In this document: positions 19,649 to 28,809 of the stretch, in pieces | Numbering within the stretch: the stretch's first letter is position 1 | Layout: the number at the start of each line of letters is the position of its first letter | Made by a program: the position numbers and the translations under genes | Notes under the pieces: generated by a model | Told to the model about the DNA's origin: nothing | What the model saw: the letters and a program-made list of their open reading frames with translations, nothing else | Database searches by the model: none | From: Vreelandella olivaria | GTDB taxonomy: Bacteria; Pseudomonadota; Gammaproteobacteria; Pseudomonadales; Halomonadaceae | Reading direction: 5' to 3' | NCBI GenBank assembly: GCA_004295565.1 | Contig: AP019416.1 | Coordinates: forward strand, 62,001 to 126,000 | Length of the DNA stretch: 64,000 nucleotides

Positions 19649-20050
19649 ATGTCAGCTCCTATATCCGCTCGTGATAAAAATGCTCAACACACGCTGCTCA
19701 CTAACTATGAAACGCTATTGAGCCGTGTCGAGCACATGCACGAACTGGCTAATGGCGAACAGTGGGCAGAGCTAATTGATCAGCGAACCAGCTATGTAAT
19801 GCTGGTGGATCAGTTGCGTGAGCTGGATACCACTGTTGTGCTTGATGCCGCCGCTCAGCAACGTAAGGCAGAGCTGTTGGAGCGCATCCTTGAACACGAT
19901 GTGGAAATACGGCGTCGCTTGGTGGCGCGTCGCGATGAACTGGGTAAGCTTATAGGGGTATCCCAGCGTCAGCGGGATTTGCATAGGGCCTACGCACCAC
20001 AGCAAGGGGCTCCGGTAGCCGATGATGCTGATTCTACGAGGTCATCGTGA
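19649..20050 (+). CDS. fliT: Probable flagellar chaperone FliT
   Basis: A 133-residue, mostly helical, charged protein in the usual FliT position after FliS. FliT is the chaperone of the cap protein FliD and in enterics also binds FlhDC. The sequence (LLTNYETLLSRVEHMHELAN, WAELIDQRTSYVMLVDQL) fits the family, which is weakly conserved, so position is part of the evidence. The ATG at 19649 is 7 bp after fliS; the stop overlaps the next gene's GTG. Confidence 0.8.
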   Translation: MSAPISARDKNAQHTLLTNYETLLSRVEHMHELANGEQWAELIDQRTSYVMLVDQLRELDTTVVLDAAAQQRKAELLERILEHDVEIRRRLVARRDELGKLIGVSQRQRDLHRAYAPQQGAPVADDADSTRSS

Positions 20051-21408
20051 GTGGTATAACCCCTCTGATTGATACGCTCTTGCACCAAGTGCTTGGGCGG
20101 CAAGGCGAGGTGTCGCTGCAGCGGGCATTGAGCCAGCCTGTGAAGCCCGTTTCACCGGGCGAGGGGCCGCGTGCTGTAGTAGGTGATGCTAATCTTGATG
20201 GGCGTGCATCGACATCGCCACTAGGCGACCTGAAGCGTTTACCGCATCCTCTCGATGGGGGCGAACGTTGCCACGAGGTGAGGCGCAGCCTTCGCCAACA
20301 GGTTCAACACAGACCCATTTTAGTCCTGCAGCACGAACCATCGCCGACGTGCTACTGCGCTTTCCAGCCCCTCCCTCGGTAATGCGGCCCGAAGCACCTC
20401 TTATCACCAGTCAGGAAACGCCAGCAGCAAGTACAGTAGCAACACGCTTAGAGGCAAGTATTCGAGATAGTGGTTTGTTTTATGAGTCGCATCTAAAGCG
20501 CTGGTTTCAAGGTGAAGGCACTCGCCAGCAGCTAATGAATCAACCGCAAATGCAGTCGGGTTCACGCCCCTTGGATCGCTTTTGTCTACAGGGTTGGGCG
20601 TGGCGCCCTCCGCTTCGTCGCCTTTTGCTGTAACAACATCGTCTTCTGCGCCGCCAGTCGCACAGGCGCCTGCACAATTAGGGATGGTTCTACATCCTTT
20701 AGCATTGCCGCCCTTGGGTCGAGGGGGGATGGCTATTCTGCCTAATATGCCGCTAATACCTGTTAGCCATGAACAAGGTCTAGCTGCTCGAGGGGTGGGC
20801 GCGGGCTATTTTCTACCCACTGGCTCGACGGGTAGCGCCGTTCAGGCGGTTGCTCTCCCCCTGCTTCGCAGATGTCGACCAACCCCGGCCAGACTTCCCC
20901 GGCGCTTGGCGAGGTGCGTGACAGCCAACAGGTGAGGGGGAGAGTTAAGCCATGCGAGGGAAATCACCGAGCTAATGGGTAATCGGCCTACTCGCGAGGT
21001 CGTTCACGAAAGCTTGCAGAGTCTGGTGCGCCAGCAGCTTGAAATGCTGGTGATGCCGACGATTCGCTGGGAAGGCGATGTATGGGCTGGGATATTTATG
21101 GCCTTGGTCATTAACCTGCCTGCTCGTGAAGAAGGGGCTGAGGGTAAGCAGCAAGAGGGCGAGCCGGAGGGCGGCTGGCGGTCTGATATGCAGCTAGAGG
21201 TTCCCAACTTGGGTGCGTTTAATGCATCCCTTTGGCTGTATAGAAATGTGTTAAGCATCGATTTTACTACCGAGAGCACGCACGTTTATCAGCGTATTGA
21301 CGCTGGACTGCCAGCGTTAGAGAAGCGTCTGAGCGCCTTGGATTTACAAAAGTGCAGCTGCGCGCGCGTTATGTCGAAGCGGAGGCGCCTCATGGCCACG
21401 CCGGGTGA
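20047..21408 (+). CDS. Second FliK-like protein (FliK C-terminal type), several frameshifts
   Basis: The frame starts with a GTG overlapping the fliT stop. The N-terminal half is variable, P/A/S-rich, with a motif SGLFYESHLKRWFQGE that I associate with FliK-like proteins. The C-terminal part is a FliK-type domain: VRQQLEMLVMPTIRWEGDVW and MQLEVPNLGAFNASLWL. At least four shifts (near 20270, 20590, 20870-20950 and 21350) break it; the corrected end reads LQLRARYVEAEAPHGHAG with a stop at 21408. About 453 residues. It overlaps the next, FlhB-like gene, the classical interaction partner of FliK. Function is inferred from homology only. Confidence 0.75.
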
Positions 21409-21685
21409 ACGACGCCGTCAAGCTGTTGCCCTGGCTTACCAGGATAATGACCGTGCTCCGAAGGTAGTGGCGAAAGGCTATGGTGAATTGGCCGAACGTA
21501 TTATGGCCGAAGCTCAGCGCCAAGGTATTTATGTACACGATGCCCCCGAGCTGGTAGCGCTTTTAATGCAGCTAGATCTGGATGCGGAAATTCCGGCAAG
21601 TCTCTATCAAATTGTCGCAGAACTGCTGGTGTGGGTGTTCGAGCTGTCAGAGGAAGGGCTAACTCATCGTGAAATGCCTGAGTAG
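21392..21685 (+). CDS. Stand-alone FlhB C-terminal-domain-like protein
   Basis: 97 residues, intact. AVALAYQDNDRAPKVVAKG, VHDAPELVALLMQLDLDAEIP and LYQIVAELLVWVFEL align with the part of FlhB that lies after the NPTH self-cleavage site. NPTH itself and all membrane helices are absent. The protein thus resembles the fragment released from FlhB by self-cleavage. Such FlhB-like proteins are known from several bacteria, where they can partly replace the FlhB tail. A GGAGG site precedes the ATG at 21392, which overlaps the FliK-like gene. Confidence 0.85.
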   Translation: MATPGERRRQAVALAYQDNDRAPKVVAKGYGELAERIMAEAQRQGIYVHDAPELVALLMQLDLDAEIPASLYQIVAELLVWVFELSEEGLTHREMPE

Positions 21686-21791
21686 CCATTTACAGACGTT
21701 GTATGCAACCATGAGGGTAGGTAATAAAAGTCATTAATGGCGTCAGTATAATGGTCACAACTATCGCGCCTGAGTCGTTTAATGGGACATC

Positions 21792-22124
21792 ATGAGTCAA
21801 ACCAACTTTCTCGATGAAATTCAGGAAATTAATTTAGCTTATTTGCTTCTGGCGCAGCGCTTGCTTGATGAGGATCGTGAGGCTGCTATGTTTCGCTTAA
21901 AAATAGATAGCGATGTTGCTGAGCTGATCGTAACGCTCAATGCTCGCCAACTCACCAAGTTGGCGCGAACCAGCCAATTGTTGTGCCGGTTCAGCCAAAC
22001 GAGTGCCGAGCGGCTTCGGCAGCTTACGGACAATCCTCGCGATCAGGGATTGGCAGGGCTTCATGCATCACTGCTGTTGGCAAGCGATACATTCGAGCCA
22101 ATGCCATCAGGAGGCGATAAGTGA
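21792..22124 (+). CDS. flhD: Flagellar master regulator subunit FlhD
   Basis: FlhD pairs with FlhC as the activator of early flagellar operons. 110 residues, intact; FLDEIQEINLAYLLLAQRLL is strongly FlhD-like, and LRQLTDNPRDQGLAGLHASL matches the family's C-terminal part. The stop overlaps the flhC GTG start. The 106-bp upstream region is AT-rich, but I cannot place a promoter with confidence. Confidence 0.95.
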   Translation: MSQTNFLDEIQEINLAYLLLAQRLLDEDREAAMFRLKIDSDVAELIVTLNARQLTKLARTSQLLCRFSQTSAERLRQLTDNPRDQGLAGLHASLLLASDTFEPMPSGGDK

Positions 22125-22699
22125 GCCAGAAGAGCTTGGTCGATGAAATGCACCAAGTGCAGTTGGCAATCGAATTGATTGAACTTGGTGCGCGCCTTCA
22201 GGTGTTGGAAACAGAAACGGAGTTAAGCCGCACGCGTTTGATCAAGCTGTATAAGGAAGTGCGTGGAATGTCGCCGCCTAAGGGGATGCTTCCTTTTTCC
22301 ACCGACTGGTTTATTACTTGGCTTCCCAATGTTCATTCGTCGCTGTTTTACAACATTTATTTAAGCCTGAAGGAGGCGGCAGGCTGTGATCGAATCGACG
22401 CCTTTGTCAAAGCATATCGGCTCTATGGCGAGCAAATGTTGCTGGAAAAGGTGGAGCCGGTTCTTGGGTTAACCCGTGCGTGGACACTGATACGCTTTTT
22501 CGAAAGCGATTTGCTTCAACTCAATCAGTGTACGCGTTGTAAAGGGCAGTTTGTGGCGCATGCCCATAGCCCTGCCCAGAGCTACGTGTGTGGCATCTGC
22601 CAACCACCTTCACGGGCGGGTAAAACACGCAAGTCACAGCAAGAGAATGGTGAAAAATGTAACAACCTCGTCGATCTCGCCACCAATAGTAAGAATTAG
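22121..22699 (+). CDS. flhC: Flagellar master regulator subunit FlhC
   Basis: FlhC is the DNA-contacting partner of FlhD. 192 residues, intact, with a GTG start overlapping flhD. Key features: SLVDEMHQVQLAIELIELGA, the WFITWLPNVHSSLFYNIY segment, and a zinc-binding set of four cysteines (CTRCKGQFVAHA then VCGICQPP). The presence of flhDC suggests enteric-type regulation rather than FleQ. Confidence 0.96.
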   Translation: MSQKSLVDEMHQVQLAIELIELGARLQVLETETELSRTRLIKLYKEVRGMSPPKGMLPFSTDWFITWLPNVHSSLFYNIYLSLKEAAGCDRIDAFVKAYRLYGEQMLLEKVEPVLGLTRAWTLIRFFESDLLQLNQCTRCKGQFVAHAHSPAQSYVCGICQPPSRAGKTRKSQQENGEKCNNLVDLATNSKN

Positions 22700-22916
22700 G
22701 GTATAAACGTATTGATGAGTGCTTAAGTCGTAAGATATGAGCGTATCGGCGTAGATAGCAGCAAAAGTCAGCGATGCTTTTTAATTAGACAACAGCTAAG
22801 CCCGATTACGATTGGGCGTAAGCTTTGCTTGGGATGGAACATCTCTTAAACATCAAAACAGATGGATAAGTCTTGGTTCCCTTACATTAATACTGAATAC
22901 CGCAAGGACTCTGCTT

Positions 22917-23798
22917 GTGCTGATACCTCTAGGCTATGTAATCGTATTGCTGTCTGTGTTTGGTGGCTATGTTCTTGCAGGTGGCAAATTAGGCCCTCTG
23001 TATCAACCCCTTGAACTGCTGATCATTGGTGGCGCAGGTGTTGGTGCGTTTGTCGCAGCGAACAACGGCAAAGCGATTAAAGCGACATTTAAAATTCTGC
23101 CCCGGCTCAAGCGTGCCAAAAAATATGACAAAGCACTTTACATGGAGTTAATGGCACTACAGTTCAAGTTGCTGTCAAAAATTCGCCGTGAGGGGATGTT
23201 AGGCATTGAGCGGGATATTGATAATCCGCAAGAAAGCCCTCTGTTCCAAGAGCACCCTACGGTGCTGGTCGATCCACATATTATGAATTTCCTAACAGAT
23301 TATCTGCGCTTAATGGTAAGCGGGGGTATGGAGCCCATGGAAATTGATGAGCTGATGTTGCATGAAATTGAGGTCTTTGAGCAGGAGGCCCATGTGCCCA
23401 TTGATGCTATTGCCAAAGTTGGCGATGCCATGCCCGCCTTCGGCATTGTCGCGGCGGTAATGGGTGTAGTTAAGACGCTCACCTATGCTGATGCTACACC
23501 GGCCCAGATGGGCATTATGATCGGGCAAGCATTGGTGGGGACATTTTTGGGTATTTTACTTGGCTATGGGTTTGTCAGTCCGCTGGCAAGCTACATCGAA
23601 CGGCAGGCGAAAGAAGCTGAAAAAATGCTCCAGTGTATTCGTATTACGCTGCTCGCTAGCTTGCACGGCTACGCGCCGCAGTTGGCCGTTGAATTTGGCC
23701 GTAAGGCACTGTTTGCCGCCGAGCGCCCCAGTTTTACGGAGCTTGAAGAGTATGTGAAGGAAGCAAAAAGGCCGGTAGCGCATGAGCAAGGGTGGTGA
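22917..23798 (+). CDS. motA: Flagellar stator protein MotA
   Basis: MotA is the proton-channel stator subunit. From the GTG at 22917 it is 293 residues, matching E. coli MotA (295) in length and content: LLSVFGGYVLAGGKLGPLYQ, NNGKAIKATFK, PAFGIVAAVMGVVKTL, VGTFLGILLGYGFVSPLA and EFGRKALFAAERPSF. Four membrane helices are visible. I chose 22917 because AAGGA lies upstream and the family starts here; the frame is open further up but that stretch does not look like MotA. It overlaps motB by 17 bp. Confidence 0.95.
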   Translation: MLIPLGYVIVLLSVFGGYVLAGGKLGPLYQPLELLIIGGAGVGAFVAANNGKAIKATFKILPRLKRAKKYDKALYMELMALQFKLLSKIRREGMLGIERDIDNPQESPLFQEHPTVLVDPHIMNFLTDYLRLMVSGGMEPMEIDELMLHEIEVFEQEAHVPIDAIAKVGDAMPAFGIVAAVMGVVKTLTYADATPAQMGIMIGQALVGTFLGILLGYGFVSPLASYIERQAKEAEKMLQCIRITLLASLHGYAPQLAVEFGRKALFAAERPSFTELEEYVKEAKRPVAHEQGW

Positions 23799-24725
23799 CA
23801 AGCGTCCAATCGTTATTAGGCGCAAAAAGTCGTCCATGCCCATCACGGTGGCGCCTGGAAAATTGCTTTAGCGGACTTCATGACCGCTTTGATGGCTTTT
23901 TTTCTAGTGCTGTGGTTGTTAAGTGTATCGAGTGAAGAGACGCGCAGAGGCGTTGCCGAGTACTTTAGTACTCCCTCGTAACAGCAATGACGGAGGAGAT
24001 GGTTCTGGCAGTACCAGTGTTATTCCCGGTGGGGGCCGGATCCTACCCATAGCGACGGAGAGCGGGCACGTATAGATAGCCTACAGCGCACACGTCCAAG
24101 TATGCAGGAGCGAAACTTTTTCAGAAATTTACAAGAGCGTATTGAGCGGGCTATTGAACGAGATCCTGAGCTACGCCAGTTGCGTAATCAGATGCGCTTT
24201 GACCTAACTCGCGAAGGGCTACGTATACAGCTACTCGATACGGACCAGCGGCCCATGTTTGAGTTAGGCAGCGACCAAGTCGCCCCTTATATGCGAAGCC
24301 TGTTACGCACTATTGCACCGCTGTTAAACGAGCTTCCTAATGAGCTAAGTATCAGTGGGCATACCGATAGCGTTCCCTATGCGGGTGGCTATCGCGGCTA
24401 TAGTAACTGGGAGCTTTCCAATGACCGCGCTAACGCGTCGCGTCGCGAGCTTATTGCGGGTGGCTTTGACCCAGGTCAATTGCTACGCGTCTCGGGCTTT
24501 GCGGATCGGGTGTTGTTACCTGAGACTGAGCCTACTGACCCTATCAACCGACGCATAGAGCTGGTGGTGCTCTTTCCTGAGATTGCTGATGCGATTCGCA
24601 ATCCCTCGGTAATGGAACCCGGAACTGCATCGCCGGAGGCTTCAATCGAAGCGTTAGAAGCTGCAACCGAAGTGCCAATTGAATCAACACAACAAGACGA
24701 GCCTCAGGCGCAAGCGCAAGAGTAA
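23782..24725 (+). CDS. motB: Flagellar stator protein MotB, several frameshifts
   Basis: MotB anchors the stator to peptidoglycan and carries the channel aspartate. The start [18 protein letters not shown] is followed, after a shift near 23835, by [20 protein letters not shown], with the conserved Asp in the single membrane helix. Further shifts near 23975 and 24040 lie in the plug/linker. The OmpA-like domain ([40 protein letters not shown]) is intact. An acidic tail ([17 protein letters not shown]) follows. About 315 residues. Confidence 0.93.
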
Positions 24726-24778
24726 CCTGAGCCTGTCATAGCCTTTCACATAAAAGCGACGTTAAGGTGGAGCGGTGC

Positions 24779-26847
24779 ATGGATATAGCGGATTTTTTTG
24801 ACACCTTTTTGAAGAGGCTGAAGAGCTGCTGTCGGATATGGAACAGCACTTACTGGAGCTGGATGTTGACGATCCAGACAGTGAGCAGCTCAATGCTATT
24901 TTCCGTGCCGCCCACTCGATCAAGGGGGGAGCGGGTACCTTTGGTTTTACCGTGCTACAGAAAACCACGCATATTTTGGAAAACCTCCTCGATTACGCAC
25001 GTAAAGGCGAACTGACGCTGCGAGCCGACCTCGTGGATACCTTTTTAGAGGCTAAAGACATCATGCATGAGCAACTCGATGCCTACCGCAGCGAAGAGGA
25101 GCCTAATCAAGAGGCATTTGAGCGCATTTGCCAAACGCTGCAACAAATTGCCCTGGATGAAATCGGTCAACAGTTAGATGGGCCGGCTACGCCAGCTGCT
25201 GAGCCCAAGGCTTCTCATGCCCCAAGTGAAAACGGCGCAGAAGCAAGAAGTAGCCAAGAGAAAGTTGCGAATAGTCACCTGCTAGTGGCGCTGCTGGACG
25301 TTGAAGATAAAGACCGCATCTTACTGGTTGAAGAGCTAGAGCAGCTCGGCGAGGTGCAATCCCAGTCCGGTGATGCAAAGCGCTATGAGGTGATCCTTAA
25401 AAGCAGCGACAGCGCTGACGATATTGAAGCGGTCATGTGCTTTATTATCGAACCTGATCAGATTGAGATTACGACCGTCGAGGGTGTTGCTGAGCAGCCA
25501 GCCCCTGCTGCGCCTGAGTCAGTGGCTCCAGCGCCTGCTGCCCCGCCGCAGCCCCCGGCAGAAAGCGCGGCCGCTAAGGCGAGCCCGGCAAAGGCTGCTG
25601 CCAAAGAGAAGCCCAAAAAAGCCGCCGCCGAGTCGTCGTCAATCCGCGTATCTGTAGATAAAGTCGACCAAATCATCAATTTGGTGGGTGAGCTGATCAT
25701 TACTCAGTCGATGCTTGACCAAACGGTAAGCGACTTGGAGGATCAGTCAGTTGGCAATGCCTCATTGCAAAATGGCATGAGCCTGCTGCAGCGTAACGCC
25801 CGCGATCTACAAGAAGCGGTCATGTCAATACGAATGATCCCCATGGAGTTTGTGTTCAGCCGCTTCCCTCGCGTTGTGCGCGATACTGCCGGTAAGCTGG
25901 GCAAAGAGATCGAACTAATTACCGAAGGCAAATCGACCGAGCTGGATAAGAGCCTGGTGGAACGGATCACCGACCCGTTAACGCACTTGGTGCGTAATAG
26001 CCTTGATCATGGCGTAGAGATGCCTGATGTCCGCGAAGCCATTGGTAAGCCTCGCATTGGTAAACTAACTTTATCGGCGCGTCATCAGGGCGGTAATATT
26101 CTGATTGAAGTGCGCGATGATGGCGCCGGTATGGATCGTGATCGCCTACTTGCCAAAGCGCGGGAAAACGGCCTTAACGTGTCTGACACCATGTCGGACG
26201 AAGAGGTCTTCCAGCTCATTTTTGCTCCCGGCTTCTCAACGGCGAAAGAAGTGACCGACGTATCCGGGCGCGGCGTGGGAATGGATGTAGTGAAGCGCAA
26301 CATTCAGAGCATGGGCGGTCGGGTAGAAATTCAGTCGAAGCTAGGCGAGGGCACCAACACCCGTATCGTATTACCGCTTACGCTGGCTATCTTGGATGGT
26401 ATGTCGATTAAAGTCGGCGGCGAGACGTTTATTCTTCCGCTTTCCACTGTACTTGAGTCGCTTCAGCCCGCTAAAGACGATATGTATGCCATGGCCGGTG
26501 ACGACGTGGTGATCAAAGTACGCGACGAGTATCTGCCCGTGATAGCCATTCACGAGGTGCTTAACGTCGAGAACGCGATTACTGACCCGACCAAAAGCAT
26601 CGCTGTCATTGTGCAGGGCGAAGGCCGCCGTTACGCCATGTTGGTCGATGAACTGATCGGACAGCAGCAGGTCGTGGTCAAAAATCTGGAAGACAATTAC
26701 CGCAAAGTACCAGGGATCTCGGCCGCGACCATTTTAGGCGACGGTAGCGTTGCGTTGATTCTGGATATTACGGGTTTACACCGCCTGAGCCGATATAAAA
26801 AGAGGCAGGCAAAAAGTAGTAAACAATCAAAACCTTTCATCTTTTAA
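24779..26847 (+). CDS. cheA: Chemotaxis histidine kinase CheA, one frameshift
   Basis: CheA receives receptor signals and phosphorylates CheY and CheB. After a missing T in a T-run near 24810, the protein reads FFEEAEELLSDMEQHLLELD. The phospho-accepting His is in RAAHSIKGGAGTFGF (about residue 46). A P/A/K-rich linker precedes the dimerisation domain. The ATPase domain has the N box (HLVRNSLDHGVEMPD), G1 (DDGAGMD) and G2 (GRGVGMDVVK), and a CheW-like domain ends the protein. About 689 residues. cheW follows after 15 bp. Confidence 0.96.
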
Positions 26848-26862
26848 GGAGGCTGAGCCGTC

Positions 26863-27358
26863 ATGAGTCAAGCCAAAAATGGTGCGGTGCTAGCCGCAGA
26901 AGCCGAAAATCGCGAATTCCTGGTGTTCTCACTGGGTGATGAAGAGTACGCCATTGATATTTTGAAAGTGCAGGAGATCCGTGGCTACGAAAACGTAACG
27001 CGAATTGCCAATGCGCCAGATTTTATCAAAGGCGTTACCAATCTACGTGGCGTTATCGTACCGATCGTGGATCTGCGCATTAAGTTTCACTTCGATAAGG
27101 TCGAATATGGCGGCCAGACGGTGGTGATCGTCGTCAATGTTGCAGACCGGGTGGTGGGTATCGTCGTAGATGGCGTTTCCGACGTGATGACACTGACTCC
27201 CGATCAGATTAAGCCAGCACCGGAATTTGGCGTTACCCTCTCGTCTGATTTTCAGCGGGCTGGGCAGTCTGGATGACCGCATGCTGGTACTTGTGGATAT
27301 CGATAAACTGCTCACCAGCGACGAGATGGCGCTTGTGGAAAGCACCGGCAACCAGTAA
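26863..27358 (+). CDS. cheW: Chemotaxis coupling protein CheW, one frameshift
   Basis: CheW couples receptors to CheA. The body is typical: [40 protein letters not shown] and [12 protein letters not shown]. Near 27250 (TTTT) the frame breaks; the remaining residues in the next frame are [19 protein letters not shown], ending at 27358. About 164 residues. A GGAGG site precedes the ATG. Confidence 0.95.
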
Positions 27359-27479
27359 GACTGCCCAAGCATGGCACAGGGAGTGTGCCTGATCCGTTTT
27401 ACCTAATGATGCATTCTCGCGCTACGGAAGGTGCTTGCGAGTGCCATTTGTGCGTGGAGAAAAGGGCGTGACACAGCGA

Positions 27480-28750
27480 ATGCGGCAGTTAATGAACAAT
27501 ATGACGGTACGTTTAAGTTGGGGTTTGGTATTAGCGACCCTTTCGGTACTTGTCTTAATTGCCAGTGGTATCGGCCTTTATGCCCTGCACCATGGTGCAT
27601 CAATCGTGCAAGCATCTAACGATATTCAGGCGCAACAGGCTGCTTTTGGCGCTTTTGCCGCATCGGTTCGCTGGGCGCTACTCGGCGTTGTGGTAATGAC
27701 TATTGCCACGGTTATCGTGGTCATCTGGGGAGTAACGGCCAATGTGCTGCGCCCGTTAGACCGTTTGGTGGGCTATTTTGAGCGCATGGCGCAAGGGGAT
27801 TTAAGCCAGGCTATTACCTCACCGGGTAATAATGAGATAGGGCGGCTTTATAGCGCCATGGCCCATATGCAGGGCTCGCTGTCGCAAACGGTAGGCACCG
27901 TGCGTACCAGCGGTACCTCAATTTATGAGCGCTCGCAGCAAATTGCCAGTGGTAATAATGACCTCTCTTCGCGCACCGAGCAGCAGGCGACTTCACTAGA
28001 AGAAACGGCTTCCAGCATGGAGCAGCTCGCCTCCACGGTGGGCCATAACGCTGAAAATGCCCGCCAGGCCAGCCAACTGGCTGGAAGCGCCACTTGACGG
28101 CCCGCCGCAGCGGGGAAGAAGTCGGTGAAATCGTCAGTACCATGCAGGATATCAGCGCGAGTTCGCATCAAGTCGCTGACATTATTACCGTTATCGATAA
28201 TATTGCGTTTCAGACCAATATCCTGGCGTTAAATGCCTCGGTGGAAGCGGCGCGTGCTGGCGAGCACGGCAGGGGGTTCGCCGTGGTGGCACAGGAAGTA
28301 CGCAGCTTAGCCAGTCGCAGTGCCGCTGCCGCTAAAGAGATTCGCACGCTGATCGATGCCTCGCTCAGCAAGGTGGATACCGGCACCCAGCGCGTCAATC
28401 AAGCCGGTCAAACCATGCAAGATCTGGTGGGCGCTGTGCAGCGCGTCAGCGATATTATGGATGAAATCGCCGCCGCTTCTGAGCAGCAAAGCAGTGGTAT
28501 AGGGCAAGTGAACCAGGCCGTGGCACAAATGGATCAGGTCGTGCAACAGAATGCCCAGTTGGTTCAGCAGGCTGCGCGAAGTGCCAATGAGCTCGAAAGC
28601 GAAGCGGCTCGGTTACGCGAGGCTGTGGAGCGCTTTCGGGTCACTGAGGCGTCCGCCCTGCGCGCTCCAGCAACCCCGGCCCCAGCGCCAAGACTTCCCT
28701 CGCGACACAAACAGCCAGCAGAAGCGGCCGAGGAGTGGGCATCATTTTGA
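27480..28750 (+). CDS. Methyl-accepting chemotaxis protein with almost no periplasmic part, one frameshift
   Basis: A chemoreceptor of about 423 residues. Two membrane helices ([20 protein letters not shown] and [19 protein letters not shown]) are separated by only about 30 residues, so no normal ligand-binding domain fits between them. A HAMP-like segment and the signalling domain follow, with the hairpin tip [20 protein letters not shown]. The C-terminus EEWASF resembles the CheR-docking pentapeptide (NWETF in E. coli). A shift near 28095 breaks the frame between two methylation helices. The start is uncertain: non-ATG codons exist up to 27435. Confidence 0.9.
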
Positions 28751-28809
28751 GTTGTTTGGTAGGGCAAACAAACTCTTTGTTAACAATAAAACACTAATAA
28801 GGGAACACC

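Noticed and set aside
22780-22822. Hairpin GCCCGAT/ATTGGGC before motA as a terminator
   Set aside because: The 7-bp stem has a mismatch and no T-run follows.
22812-22916. Extension of motA upstream to 22812
   Set aside because: The extra 35 residues do not resemble MotA, and the GTG at 22917 has a ribosome site and gives the standard length.
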